Assembly: GCF_000147335.1 (NCBI RefSeq)
Contig: NC_014501.1
Location: forward strand, 5,138,501 to 5,202,500
DNA length: 64,000 nt
Direction: 5' to 3'
Source of the DNA: Gloeothece verrucosa PCC 7822
GTDB taxonomy: Bacteria > Cyanobacteriota > Cyanobacteriia > Cyanobacteriales > Microcystaceae
Of the stretch, positions 1 through 9,096 are shown in pieces. Below the pieces are notes generated by a model. That model worked only from the letters and a program-made list of their open reading frames with translations. It ran no database searches and had not been told where the DNA came from. Made by a program: the position numbers and the translations under genes. Within the stretch, counting starts at the first letter, position 1. Every line of letters begins with the position of its first letter.

Positions 1-597
1 ACTATGCAAATCCATCTCAGGAATTCGCATTTTCAGGATCGTGGTGATAAAGTTGATCGCCCCCAAAATCGAAGAGGTTCCTACCAACAAGATACTCAAA
101 ATCCAAATTTCCTCACCCCACTTGCCGGATACCAGACTCAGGGGAGGGTAAGAGGTCCATCCTGCTTGAGGAGCGCCGACAAAGAAACTCGACATCAGCA
201 ATAATCCCCCCACCGGAAATAGCCAGAAGGCTACCGCATTAAGGCGAGGAAAGGCCATGTCTTCTGTCCCAATCATCAAGGGGATCAGATAGTTGGCAAA
301 AGCGGCTCCTGCCGGAACGATCCACAAAAAGATCATAATCGTTCCGTGCATGGTCATGAATTGGTTATACATTTCCGGAGAGATAAAATCCGGATCCGGA
401 GTCGCTAACTCCGTTCGCATAATTTCGGCAAAAGAACCACCGACAAAGAAAAACAGGAAAGAGGTAGTTAGGTATTGAATCCCAATCACCTTGTGATCGG
501 TACTAAAGGTAAAATAGTCTGTCCACTTCCGTTGCTGGTGTTTCGGTTCGGAAGGAGGAGTTGGCTTTGTGGCAGTAATTTCTGCTGATGTAGTCAT
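1..597 (-). CDS. ctaD: Cytochrome c oxidase subunit I, 5' part (runs off left edge)
   Basis: This is the heme-copper oxidase core subunit of the respiratory aa3-type terminal oxidase. The reading frame is open from an ATG at 597-595 to base 1, giving the first 199 residues; the C-terminal part lies outside the window. The N-terminus starts MTTSAEIT and leads into DYFTFSTDHKVIG, typical of cyanobacterial CtaD just before the first membrane helix. It follows ctaC with a gap of about 28 bases on the same strand, the usual ctaC-ctaD order. The family is clear; the missing part prevents checking of the binuclear-centre histidines. Confidence 0.93.
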   Translation of the reverse strand, partial: MTTSAEITATKPTPPSEPKHQQRKWTDYFTFSTDHKVIGIQYLTTSFLFFFVGGSFAEIMRTELATPDPDFISPEMYNQFMTMHGTIMIFLWIVPAGAAFANYLIPLMIGTEDMAFPRLNAVAFWLFPVGGLLLMSSFFVGAPQAGWTSYPPLSLVSGKWGEEIWILSILLVGTSSILGAINFITTILKMRIPEMDLHS

Positions 598-625
598 AAT
601 TAAAGATGAACTGGGACGTAAAATT

Positions 626-1624
626 TTACATTCCGTGATGATGAGCTAAGGAATTGATCTCGGCAAGCATTTCGCTATTAATACCCATTTCTTGAGCATA
701 GGGAGCTAAAAATTCTCCTTCTGAAGCCGTCGCAGCATTAAAGGCGACAGTTTTTTCGGGTTGCTCGCTTTGCGCGAGGGTATTCTCTTGAACCCATTTG
801 TTGAAATCTTCCTCGGTTTGGACATAGGCCATCGCTTTCATTCCTCCATGATAAGAACCACAGAGTTCCGCGCAGATGATGGGATATTCTCCTACTCGGT
901 TAGAGATGAAGGCTAAGGTGGAGTCTCGGCCGGGAATAGCATCTTGTTTGAGACGTAATTCAGGAATCCACACGGCATGAAGTACGTCACTAGCACTTAT
1001 ATTGAGTTGAACTGGCCGATTAACGGGAATGTGGAGTTCTCCTGATACTATACCGGTTTCAGGATAGGTGAAAATCCAAGCAAATTGGATTCCTTTTACA
1101 TCTACTACGACGGGAGCTACTGTCTCATCTTCAGCTAAAGATGGACCAATTCCCAAGGCGATTCTTTCGGGTTGATCTCCCATAGCCATCATAGCTTGTC
1201 CACCCGAGAGGTGTCCGCCATGATAATGAGCCATCAGTCCTGGCTTGGCATCGCCGGCAGTTTTGGGATTTAAGCCGCCTATATTGGTGTAAACCTCGAA
1301 GCTATATACAGCCAGAATAAACACAATTACGGTTGGGATGGCTGTCCAGAGAATTTCTAGAGGCACATTTCCTTCGATAGGAGGCCCGTCAGTTTGATCG
1401 CCTTTGCGGCGGCGAAAAGCGAACAGGCTATAGATTAAGGCTCCTTCGACGATGAAAAATAACGCTGTGGCAATGGTCATCATCAGGTTGAAAACACTGT
1501 CTATTTGTTTTGCATCTTCTGATGCCGCCACCGGCATTAATCCATGATTCTGGCCATACCAAAGGCTGACCAACGTTAAGGCAATCCCAAGAATAAGGGT
1601 GATGATCGTACTTGGAATTTTCAC
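626..1624 (-). CDS. ctaC: Cytochrome c oxidase subunit II
   Basis: This subunit carries the CuA centre that takes electrons from a soluble carrier (cytochrome c6 or plastocyanin) and passes them to subunit I. The 332-residue protein has two N-terminal hydrophobic segments (about 5-24 and 46-68, with a further one at 92-108) and a periplasmic or lumenal cupredoxin domain. The CuA ligands are visible as H216 and C251, C255, H259 and M262 (CAELCGSYHGGM). The aromatic electron-entry segment is QFAWIFTYP (180-188). An insertion at about 131-141 is rich in His and Gly (MAHYHGGH). It is the first gene of the oxidase operon seen here, with ctaD downstream. Confidence 0.95.
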   Translation of the reverse strand: MKIPSTIITLILGIALTLVSLWYGQNHGLMPVAASEDAKQIDSVFNLMMTIATALFFIVEGALIYSLFAFRRRKGDQTDGPPIEGNVPLEILWTAIPTVIVFILAVYSFEVYTNIGGLNPKTAGDAKPGLMAHYHGGHLSGGQAMMAMGDQPERIALGIGPSLAEDETVAPVVVDVKGIQFAWIFTYPETGIVSGELHIPVNRPVQLNISASDVLHAVWIPELRLKQDAIPGRDSTLAFISNRVGEYPIICAELCGSYHGGMKAMAYVQTEEDFNKWVQENTLAQSEQPEKTVAFNAATASEGEFLAPYAQEMGINSEMLAEINSLAHHHGM

Positions 1625-1886
1625 GGTTCTCTTCTCGATCTACGACTATTATCTAAGGGTATGATATCCTTTCAGAAATGATTGAATTATAGGTATCAAT
1701 CTGGACGGATCTTTGGCTTTTCTTTAGAATTATGCAGATAAACCTTATTTTTACCCAGTCTTAAAAATTTATTTCTCAATATTTTCTTAATCTTTTTTTT
1801 TGTATTTTTCTAATTTTTTTTGCTATGATATAAGCCTTTAAATTTAGGGTGAAAAACCCCAAATACTAAGCATTTTTATCTATGTG

Positions 1887-4106
1887 TCAAGCGTTAATTT
1901 CACTTAACTTGTTTTGCTCGGTATCAAGAACAATCTGTTTTGAACTATGAACCAAAGGCAACAAAGGACCGGTCTGTTCTGTTCCGGTTACGCCCAAATC
2001 ACTATGACATAAAAAAATCCCCTCTCCAACTCTTCCTAATAAATCCTTCAAAATACGCACTAAACGCGCCTGATTGATGTCTAAATCATCTTCAGAAGAA
2101 ATCTGCCGCCCTGACCATTCTTGTAGAAATAAAGGCGCTGCAAATAGGGTAGCCGCCCCTCCCTTTTCCCACAAATTTGAACCCGCATCTAGCCAAAATT
2201 GCCAAGGGTGAAAACTGCGTAAAGAGCGATATTGAAAGATATTAGCAATACTAACCGCCTCGGGTTTATTACCAAAATAACGCAGAGGACTAGGGTTAGC
2301 AGTGATGGTTCCTCGCCGCAATAATTGAATAAACTGAGCAATGGCATTAGAAGGAAATTCCGCCACCGGTTCATACTGTCTGACTCGCCGCTCTATTTCC
2401 CAAAAATGTTGGGCAGTTTCCATCAATTCCCGTAACTCAGACAATTGATTATAGGGTAAATAACTTCCATTACCAACAAACTTTTTAATCGCTTGGTCTA
2501 ATACTGAAATCGGAGGAGTTCGTTGTTGTTGTAGGAGAATTTTGGTGTTTTCTATCCACTCTCGAATCATATTATAAGCCGAAGTCGCTTTTAGTCCCAA
2601 ACGATCCCAACGGGGAAAAGTTTCTACTGTTAACAAATACGGTTTTTCTGGGTCAATATGATAACAAAAATCGGCAATTAACCCGGCTCTGACTGGATCA
2701 ATATGCGGCATTAATTTTCTGTCTGTCGGGGTTTCTCCTTCTTGGGGTTTACGAGAAAGGATCACCAACATCTCCGCTATATCATCTCGCAACACCAGCC
2801 GCCCTAAACCCTGATACACTAACCCTAATAAGGTTAACAAAGCACGTATCAAAGGAGAAGCAATTAAAGGACGTTGTTCATTGAGCAGTTCAACGGGAAC
2901 ACCGCCAGCCGTTAGAATTTCTTTAAGAACATAACGGCCAATTTCATCTAATCCAGGTGCAATAATCGCAATCTCAGAGGGTTTAGCTTTCCCCCCTTTA
3001 ACGAGATCAATAATCACCTCTGCTGTCTTTCGTAGCATTTGCGCCCTAGAGGTGGTTTGAATTGACTGTATAGCATGGGGAAAACTGGTTATATAAAAGG
3101 TTTCTGTGACCATCTGTACTAAAGTTGCCGATAAGTCGGCCAATTCCCCCAAAGAAGATAACTCCTCGATTTCACAGCCAGAAGCTAACCCGGCTAAGTA
3201 GTTGGGATCAGCACCTAACCCGAGTCTTACTTGTCCATCCGGGTTATAGGTAAAGACCCCAAACGCGCCCTTATTCAATAAAAATTGAAATAATTCTCTA
3301 GTAATGGCCGGATAATCATCCACATCATCAGCAAAAATAGCTTGATAACGCCGGGTTAAATGATATTGATATTTAGGGTTAGGCAACAAATAACGCCAAT
3401 ACAACTCATAAACCGTGCCATAACTGATCAGACCCCGTTCTAATGTCCACTGTACCCACTCTAAAATTAACTTTCCTAGCCGCTTGGCTTCATTGTCTTC
3501 GCCATTAGAGGAACGAGAGTAAAGATCGCTCAACTGTTCGGGACGAATAACCCCCGGCCATTGATGTCTAATGACAGATTCTTCTAACCCTTGTTCTAAA
3601 ATAGCAGGAATCTGTTCTGCCGCAATAGTTGCCGCGCCGGCTAAGTGTAATAAATCTAGAGTTTTTTCCACAAAACGAGACTCACTGACAGCAGCACCTT
3701 TAAGATAACTTTGTTCTAAGTAAGGCCGCCATAGACGAGTCGCTAACTCGAGTTCGGTTTCTGGACGTAACCAGATGGGAAACTGGGCTTTTAGGTTGAG
3801 CATCTCAAATAATAAGGGCCAAAATAAGATGACTTCATCTCGAATAAACCCTAAAGGTGTTTTACTATTAACTGGAAAACTCCCAGATACCGCCACAGAG
3901 AGTTGCTCCGATAAATTTCGAGAGTTATCATCATTAGCGGCCAAAATTAACACTGAAGAGGCTGATGGTTGAGGCGGCTTTGGGGTTTGATCATGGCTGA
4001 TACTCACAAACAGCTTTTCTTTTACCCAAGCACGGAAATGGTTAACTAGACGAGTGGTTTTACCACTGCGAGTAGGTCCTGTGATCCAAATTGATAATAA
4101 GAACAC
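1887..4106 (-). CDS. Recombinase/UvrD-like P-loop ATPase, cyanobacterial type
   Basis: A 739-residue protein beginning at a GTG codon (4106-4104). It has a Walker A motif near the N-terminus (GPTRSGKTT, residues 10-18) and a Walker B-like IFADDVDDYP near residue 255, the arrangement of superfamily 1 (UvrD/RecB-type) helicases. I recognise the type annotated as recombinase family protein in cyanobacteria, but conserved helicase motifs downstream of Walker B are not obvious, so helicase activity is inferred only. It stands alone, 260 bases from ctaC and about 120 bases from the divergent pxcA. The extreme N-terminus sits only nine residues before the P-loop, so the GTG start leaves little room for anything upstream. 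Confidence 0.7.
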   Translation of the reverse strand: MFLLSIWITGPTRSGKTTRLVNHFRAWVKEKLFVSISHDQTPKPPQPSASSVLILAANDDNSRNLSEQLSVAVSGSFPVNSKTPLGFIRDEVILFWPLLFEMLNLKAQFPIWLRPETELELATRLWRPYLEQSYLKGAAVSESRFVEKTLDLLHLAGAATIAAEQIPAILEQGLEESVIRHQWPGVIRPEQLSDLYSRSSNGEDNEAKRLGKLILEWVQWTLERGLISYGTVYELYWRYLLPNPKYQYHLTRRYQAIFADDVDDYPAITRELFQFLLNKGAFGVFTYNPDGQVRLGLGADPNYLAGLASGCEIEELSSLGELADLSATLVQMVTETFYITSFPHAIQSIQTTSRAQMLRKTAEVIIDLVKGGKAKPSEIAIIAPGLDEIGRYVLKEILTAGGVPVELLNEQRPLIASPLIRALLTLLGLVYQGLGRLVLRDDIAEMLVILSRKPQEGETPTDRKLMPHIDPVRAGLIADFCYHIDPEKPYLLTVETFPRWDRLGLKATSAYNMIREWIENTKILLQQQRTPPISVLDQAIKKFVGNGSYLPYNQLSELRELMETAQHFWEIERRVRQYEPVAEFPSNAIAQFIQLLRRGTITANPSPLRYFGNKPEAVSIANIFQYRSLRSFHPWQFWLDAGSNLWEKGGAATLFAAPLFLQEWSGRQISSEDDLDINQARLVRILKDLLGRVGEGIFLCHSDLGVTGTEQTGPLLPLVHSSKQIVLDTEQNKLSEINA

Positions 4107-4227
4107 GGTTTACAGTCAACTCCTTTTGCTAATCTGCTAAGATACCACATACAATTAGATTCAGATTGGCAGTCTGTTAAGGGTACAAGACTATCATTAT
4201 TTTTGTTCGTTGGACGTTACGGGTTCT

Positions 4228-5589
4228 ATGAAACTTAGTCGGATTGTAAGGGGTGCAAATCAATGGCTCTCAAAAACGCCAGAAAGAGCCTTAGATCAAG
4301 CTTATCGAGCCGCATTTAAAATTAGAGAAATTGAAAATAAACATTTTCAGGGGAAAAAAGTCTCTGTTGACTCCGCTCAATACGGTGACAGCGTGATGTC
4401 CTATTTTCTCAACGAAGTTCAAGGGTATCTCCAAACCATTCGAGTCAGACTCAGTGTATTTAAAGCGAGTCGTCTCTTTATGACTTTATCAGAAATGAGC
4501 GATTCTAGCCCGGCTAACCGAGATCAGCAGCTAGAGTTAGAACAAGCTCACGCCTCTTTATTATTGCAAAAACTACAGTTTATTGATGAGGTAACGTCCA
4601 AATATAAAGACAATGATTTTATTAGGTTAAATGCTTCTAAAAATGCTAATTTAAGTTCAGAGCAATGGTCATCTGAACAAGCTTTAATAGCGGCTAATGG
4701 AAAATCCCCTCAAATTCAAAAATCTTCGACTCCATTAACCAATATCAAGGTGGATAACCCTAACCGAAAACTTGATTCAGCAGTGGATAAAACAGGTGCT
4801 TTGCCTCGGTCGTTTCTTAATACTCTTAACCGCATTAAGCAAGAGATTGATCCCAAGTCCGAAGAAAGCGAAGAAGCAGTGCTTAAACGCTTCCGTAGTT
4901 CTCGTTATCAAACCGCTATTTCTATTAAATTTATTCTTCTGTTGATTATTGTTCCTCTTCTCACTCATCAAATCACTAAAACTTTTCTGCTGACTCCCAT
5001 TGTCCACAATTATTTTGGGAATCATGAACAAGTGGTTTTTATTAACAAGGATTTAGAAGAAGAAGCTTTCGCAGAATTAAAAACTTTTGAAGAGTCCTTA
5101 CATTTTAAAAGTATGATCGGTTTAATTCCCAAATTGACCGAAGAAGAAATTGAAGAACAGGTAAAAAATCAAGCTAAAGAAATATCTGAAGCTTACCGTT
5201 ATCAAGGTATTGATGCCATTGCGAATATCTTTGCTGATCTTTTTTCTTTTCTGGCTTTTGTCGGAGTTCTTGTTAGCAGCCGCAAAGAAATTGAAATTGT
5301 TAAATCTTTCATGGACAGTATTTTGTATAGCTTAAGTGATTCAGCTAAAGCTTTTTTAATTATTCTCTTTACTGATATGTTTGTTGGTTTTCATTCTCCT
5401 CATGGATGGGAAGTCATATTAGAAGGAGTCGCTCGTCATTTTGGACTGCCGGAAAATCGCGATTTTAATTTTTTGTTTATTGCTACTTTTCCGGTTATTT
5501 TAGATACGGTTTTGAAATATTGGATTTTCCGTTATCTTAACCGAATTTCTCCCTCTGCTGTGGCAACTTATCGCAATATGAATGAGTAA
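4228..5589 (+). CDS. pxcA: CemA-like proton extrusion protein PxcA
   Basis: PxcA (CotA) is needed for light-induced proton extrusion across the cyanobacterial plasma membrane and is related to chloroplast CemA. The N-terminal part is soluble and starts KLSRIVRGANQWLSKTPERA; the C-terminal half has four hydrophobic segments (roughly residues 232-255, 335-355, 378-396 and 415-440), as in the family. The frame is open from a TTG at 4210, but the ATG at 4228 gives the more usual start, making 453 residues. It is divergent from the recombinase-like gene. Confidence 0.9.
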   Translation: MKLSRIVRGANQWLSKTPERALDQAYRAAFKIREIENKHFQGKKVSVDSAQYGDSVMSYFLNEVQGYLQTIRVRLSVFKASRLFMTLSEMSDSSPANRDQQLELEQAHASLLLQKLQFIDEVTSKYKDNDFIRLNASKNANLSSEQWSSEQALIAANGKSPQIQKSSTPLTNIKVDNPNRKLDSAVDKTGALPRSFLNTLNRIKQEIDPKSEESEEAVLKRFRSSRYQTAISIKFILLLIIVPLLTHQITKTFLLTPIVHNYFGNHEQVVFINKDLEEEAFAELKTFEESLHFKSMIGLIPKLTEEEIEEQVKNQAKEISEAYRYQGIDAIANIFADLFSFLAFVGVLVSSRKEIEIVKSFMDSILYSLSDSAKAFLIILFTDMFVGFHSPHGWEVILEGVARHFGLPENRDFNFLFIATFPVILDTVLKYWIFRYLNRISPSAVATYRNMNE

Positions 5590-5727
5590 AAATTCTGCCA
5601 TCGCCACCCGCATCTTTGGCTAGTTACTTAGGGTGGGGCCTTCATTAAAATAAGATGAAATTCGCTCTACTTCCCAATATTTGAGTTTAGTTTAAAAGGA
5701 CAGGAAAATTATTAGGAGCTTACAACT

Positions 5728-5829
5728 ATGGGAATACCTATGAATGAGTTTGGTTTATTAGTGGCCTTATTATTTCCGGGAATTTTATTATCTGTTCTTG
5801 TTATGGCTTCTTTTGCCAAAGGCGGCTAA
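5728..5829 (+). CDS. Small single-span membrane peptide (33 aa)
   Basis: A short open frame begins at ATG 5728, nine bases after AGGAG (5714-5718), and ends at TAA 5827. The product has a short polar start, one hydrophobic helix (about residues 8-29) and a KGG end. Its size and single helix resemble the small subunits of photosystems, cytochrome b6f or NDH-1, but I do not recognise it as any named one (it is not PetG, PetL, PetM, PetN, PsaM, PsbX or Ycf12). A second ATG at 5740 lies too far from the ribosome-binding site. It lies 138 bases downstream of pxcA and is followed by a hairpin at 5851-5888. Confidence 0.6.
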   Translation: MGIPMNEFGLLVALLFPGILLSVLVMASFAKGG

Positions 5830-5850
5830 TTATTGACAAACTAATAATCA

Positions 5851-5888
5851 GGTAATGGGCCAACAAGAGCAACTAATTCCCCATTACC
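5851..5888 (+). terminator. Hairpin downstream of the 33-aa peptide gene
   Basis: GGTAATGGG (5851-5859) pairs with CCCATTACC (5880-5888) around a loop of about 20 bases, followed by a short GGTTATTT tract. It sits 21 bases after the stop codon, so it could end the small transcript. The U-tract is weak, so a repeat-derived hairpin is an alternative. Confidence 0.4.
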
Positions 5889-6018
5889 GGTTATTTGTGC
5901 CCTAAATTCAAATTATTGTGCAATAATTTACCAATTTTCACCATAAAATAACGCTTGTTAACCTAAGCGTCTTGGGCTTCCTCTTGAAAGATGGAAGCAT
6001 ACCAAGCTACCTTATTGC

Positions 6019-6342
6019 CTACGGTGAATCAGTTTTCGAGATAGTTACATCTAAATTTCGACGTTGTTCCATCTGGCCTAAAAAATAGCCTGTCATCATG
6101 GCTGATGCCAGAAGATTAGCTAAATTTTCCCGATCAGTGGTGATTTGAACGCTAAAATCTCCCGTCGGAAGCATTCCTACCAGTCCTTGCACGTTTTGAG
6201 TAATAATTTCCTTAATTTCTGGACTTGCTGACTGAGCCACTCGCGCCAAGATTTCTGGATTTTGCTGCTGAAGGTACTCCATCAAACTGTTGTTGTCTTG
6301 TTCTTCTGGGTCAGAAGCCAAAAAGTCAAAGTTAAATACCAT
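6019..6342 (-). CDS. DUF760 family protein
   Basis: A 107-residue acidic protein with the pattern NSLMEYLQQQNPEILARVA followed by SPEIKEIITQNVQGLVGML and a C-terminal LLASAMMTGYFLGQMEQR segment. This matches the DUF760 family, found in cyanobacteria and plastids; its biochemical role is not established. No signal peptide or clear membrane span is seen. It is co-directional with scpB, 92 bases downstream of it. Confidence 0.8.
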   Translation of the reverse strand: MVFNFDFLASDPEEQDNNSLMEYLQQQNPEILARVAQSASPEIKEIITQNVQGLVGMLPTGDFSVQITTDRENLANLLASAMMTGYFLGQMEQRRNLDVTISKTDSP

Positions 6343-6434
6343 TAGAACTCCAAAAGCGAGATCGTCTCACTTTCTACTGTTACATATTCTTTAGTATAAT
6401 CGCTACCTTCCTAAAGAGGGTCAACTCGGGAAAA

Positions 6435-6953
6435 TTATTCTCTCAATTGGGATAATTGCTCTATTTCAAAGTATTGATGAAATTTGTCAGTAACTTCTAA
6501 CCAATAAGATCGACCGTCATTTTGACGGCGTTTACGCACAAATCCCAATTCTACCAACTCCTGGACTTGTTGATAGGCGCTGCTTCCCCGTAAATTGATC
6601 AGATCCGTCTGGAGAATAGGATTTTTGAGGGCGATAGCGGCTAAAGTGCGTAATGCACCTGTTCCCAATTCTGCGGGGATTAGATCCGACATTAAATTAT
6701 CGAATAGCGACCGTAACTGTAGACTATAACCGGTTGGGGTTTCTACTACCTCTAAAGCACTATCGCGATGGGCGTAGTCTGACATCAGTTCAATGAGCGC
6801 TTCTTCGACTTGTTCACGCTCACAGTGAGCATAATCGGCTAATTCGGCTAAAGATAAAGGTTGTCCTTTTAGATATAAAATAGCTTCTATTTTTGTGGCT
6901 AACTTAACCTGGGTCATCTGTGTCGGATCGCTATTTGGTGATTTCGAGTTCAT
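6435..6953 (-). CDS. scpB: SMC-Scp complex subunit ScpB
   Basis: ScpB is a winged-helix partner of SMC and ScpA in chromosome condensation and segregation. The 172-residue product shows the typical start (KLATKIEAILYLKGQPLSLAELA), two winged-helix units and the family motif ALRTLAAIALKNPILQTDLINLRG near residues 98-121. Length is within the usual range. The start ATG (6953-6951) faces the divergent gene at 6994, leaving about 40 bases of shared promoter space. Confidence 0.93.
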   Translation of the reverse strand: MNSKSPNSDPTQMTQVKLATKIEAILYLKGQPLSLAELADYAHCEREQVEEALIELMSDYAHRDSALEVVETPTGYSLQLRSLFDNLMSDLIPAELGTGALRTLAAIALKNPILQTDLINLRGSSAYQQVQELVELGFVRKRRQNDGRSYWLEVTDKFHQYFEIEQLSQLRE

Positions 6954-6993
6954 TGAGCTAGTATAGATTTAAAAGTTGTTCAACTCTACTGTC

Positions 6994-8061
6994 ATGAAAT
7001 TTTCTAAAACAAATTCTTCCTCTTATCGCTATTTTCTAGCAGGACTGCAACCTTTTGGTAAGTTAATTTTTTGGGGTCCGTTAGCTGTAGTAGGATTGCT
7101 CTGTTTTGGGGTTTGGCAATATAACAGTAATCCTGAATGGTTAAGCCGCTTTGAGGAACAACCTCCTACATTAGAAGATAGTTGGGCCGAAAGTCAAATC
7201 GATTTTACTACCCCTCCTCAATCTCAGACTCCTTCCTCGGTTGAGCAACTCGACGAAAAAAACCTAGAATCTAGCGACCCAAAAACGCTCACTCGTAATA
7301 CAGATCTTCCTTATTATTTGTTACCCAACAAAAATAGCACTAATCGTCAAGCCACAGGTGAATCTAGTGCGGCTAATAAAAATTCTCCTCAAAAATCTTC
7401 CTTATTTGACCCCATGATCCCTGAAGCCAAGTCTAATGGGATTTCTCTAGGAGATTCGCCCATTGTACCAGTTAAGCCTTCTCCTATGGTCATAGAAAAT
7501 CATTTACAACAAGCCCTCAATCAGCAATCACAAAGCAATCCACCTTTAAATAATTCTAATTTGAATTCGGCTAATTCATCGGCAGGCTTACCTCAATCAA
7601 ATAGCAATAATAGTGCTTATTCTTCTAATGCTACATCTAACACGACATCTTTTAATTCATCTAGAGTCTTACCTCAAAATAATTCTTTAGCGCAACCTGT
7701 CCAACCTTCTTCTCAACCTTATCAAGCTCCTTATAATAATTATAATTACTCCACTCAACCTCAACCCCAACAGCAACTACAGCCAACGACCCCTCAAAAT
7801 AATTCTTTTCAAGCGCCTTATCAAGCTCCTTATAATAATTATAATTACTCCACTCAACCCCAACAGCAACTACAGTCAACACCCCCTCAAGCTAATTCTT
7901 TTAAAGTACCTTATAATAATTATCCAACTCAATCTCAAACCTCTAACGTTTCTGGACAATTTAATCAGACTATCCCCCAAGGAAATTCGGTTCCGGCTAA
8001 TCCTTATTCGCCCGCTCCTGCTCAAATTCAACCTTCGGTGCAAGAATATTCTAACCATTAA
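6994..8061 (+). CDS. Q/N/S/P-rich single-pass membrane protein, unknown
   Basis: A 355-residue protein with a short basic N-terminus, one hydrophobic helix at about residues 26-42 (IFWGPLAVVGLLCFGVW) and a long low-complexity tail of Gln, Asn, Ser, Pro and Tyr. Two imperfect copies of an APYNNYNYSTQPQ block occur, at 7732-7782 and 7828-7878. No domain is recognised. The topology suggests an anchored, disordered envelope protein. The ATG at 6994 is preferred over an in-frame TTG at 6976. The internal duplication suggests length variation among relatives. Confidence 0.65.
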   Translation: MKFSKTNSSSYRYFLAGLQPFGKLIFWGPLAVVGLLCFGVWQYNSNPEWLSRFEEQPPTLEDSWAESQIDFTTPPQSQTPSSVEQLDEKNLESSDPKTLTRNTDLPYYLLPNKNSTNRQATGESSAANKNSPQKSSLFDPMIPEAKSNGISLGDSPIVPVKPSPMVIENHLQQALNQQSQSNPPLNNSNLNSANSSAGLPQSNSNNSAYSSNATSNTTSFNSSRVLPQNNSLAQPVQPSSQPYQAPYNNYNYSTQPQPQQQLQPTTPQNNSFQAPYQAPYNNYNYSTQPQQQLQSTPPQANSFKVPYNNYPTQSQTSNVSGQFNQTIPQGNSVPANPYSPAPAQIQPSVQEYSNH

Positions 8062-8084
8062 TTAAGGAACCGCCAACAGGCAAT

Positions 8085-8115
8085 AATGACTAATGACTAA
8101 TGACTAAGAACTAAG
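8085..8115. repeat. Heptameric TAATGAC-type tandem repeat
   Basis: Three head-to-tail copies of AATGACT/TAATGAC followed by degenerate copies (AGAACTAAG) fill the space between two convergent genes. The same unit recurs at 30303-30345, 43834-43883 and 56372-56414, matching the short tandemly repeated repetitive sequences known from cyanobacteria. Confidence 0.75.
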
Positions 8116-9021
8116 TTAATTTTCTGACTCAGATTCAATCATATTCATGGCAATTTGTAAGCTAACTTTCATGCGATTGAGAGAAGCGGCTAAAATTCCA
8201 ATTTCGTCCTGGGAATTGTGTTTAAATTCCACTGACATATCGCCTGTACTGACTTTTTTAGCTAACTGAGCCATTTTTGTTAAAGGATTAGTAATGGTCA
8301 GTCTGAGGAAAAGATTAATTAACAAAATAGCTATTAATAAAAATACACTCAGAACCCCAATCACGACAATCTGTAACTGTCTAGCTCGCTCAAAGACGTT
8401 AGTAGCCGGCACAGAAACCATTTTGGCTCCGACAATTTCGTTCATTTTCCAACCAAAACCATTTTGATCTCCATAAGTAGCAAGTTGACTTTTCGGAGCG
8501 GCTTCAGGAGTGCTGTGACACCTTAAACAGCTTTCTTTAGACACAGATATAGGACGGGCAATATAAAAAATATCTCCTCCAGGAAGAGAGCGAAAACCGA
8601 CTTTTTCTTTTAGGCTGGCATTCTGGCGAAATTCTTCGACAATGTTTCCTTCAAACTCATCAGCTTTATCTCTCAGATTGGTAGGATTTAGAGTGGCCTC
8701 TTTATAGAAAAAATCTCGATATTCGGGACGATTTCTTAAATCTTCAAAAACTTGTCGCGCTGAATAACCGGGAACTGTTTGCGGCAAAAACTGTGCTTCT
8801 GTTTCTAATCGAGGAGCTAATTCGGGATTGACTTCATTGCTGGTATAATTGCGTACCGATCCCATCGTTTCAATGAGTAGGAATGCTTTGTCTGTGATGA
8901 CTTGTTCGGCATTTTTCTCTAAAATTTTTGAGATCAACAGCCCACTCAAAAAAACAATGATAATAAAAATTGATAATAACAGTAAATTGAGTTTGGCACC
9001 TAACTTTAAGTTTCTTAGCAT
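8116..9021 (-). CDS. Tll0287-like (DUF3365) heme-binding HAMP sensor without kinase
   Basis: Membrane signalling-type protein of 301 residues. A first helix (about 12-32) is followed by an extracytoplasmic DUF3365/Tll0287-like domain with a covalent heme attachment motif CLRCH (C165, C168, H169), a second helix (about 217-239) and a HAMP domain (about 240-295). The protein ends right after HAMP, with no histidine kinase, GGDEF or chemoreceptor part. Homologues often carry an output domain, so this is either a stand-alone sensor or a truncated one. It is divergent from the PhnD-like lipoprotein gene 75 bases away, suggesting related ligands or signals (inference). Confidence 0.8.
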   Translation of the reverse strand: MLRNLKLGAKLNLLLLSIFIIIVFLSGLLISKILEKNAEQVITDKAFLLIETMGSVRNYTSNEVNPELAPRLETEAQFLPQTVPGYSARQVFEDLRNRPEYRDFFYKEATLNPTNLRDKADEFEGNIVEEFRQNASLKEKVGFRSLPGGDIFYIARPISVSKESCLRCHSTPEAAPKSQLATYGDQNGFGWKMNEIVGAKMVSVPATNVFERARQLQIVVIGVLSVFLLIAILLINLFLRLTITNPLTKMAQLAKKVSTGDMSVEFKHNSQDEIGILAASLNRMKVSLQIAMNMIESESEN

Positions 9022-9096
9022 TTCTTAACCTCTGCCCACCAATTTAGCTTAAGATAAATTGATGCAAAATCTTAGACGCTTAAGCTTTCTTTTAAT

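Noticed and set aside
7661-8058. Minus-strand frames opposite the Q/N-rich protein gene
   Set aside because: They exist because of low-complexity repeats on the plus strand and show no protein family features.
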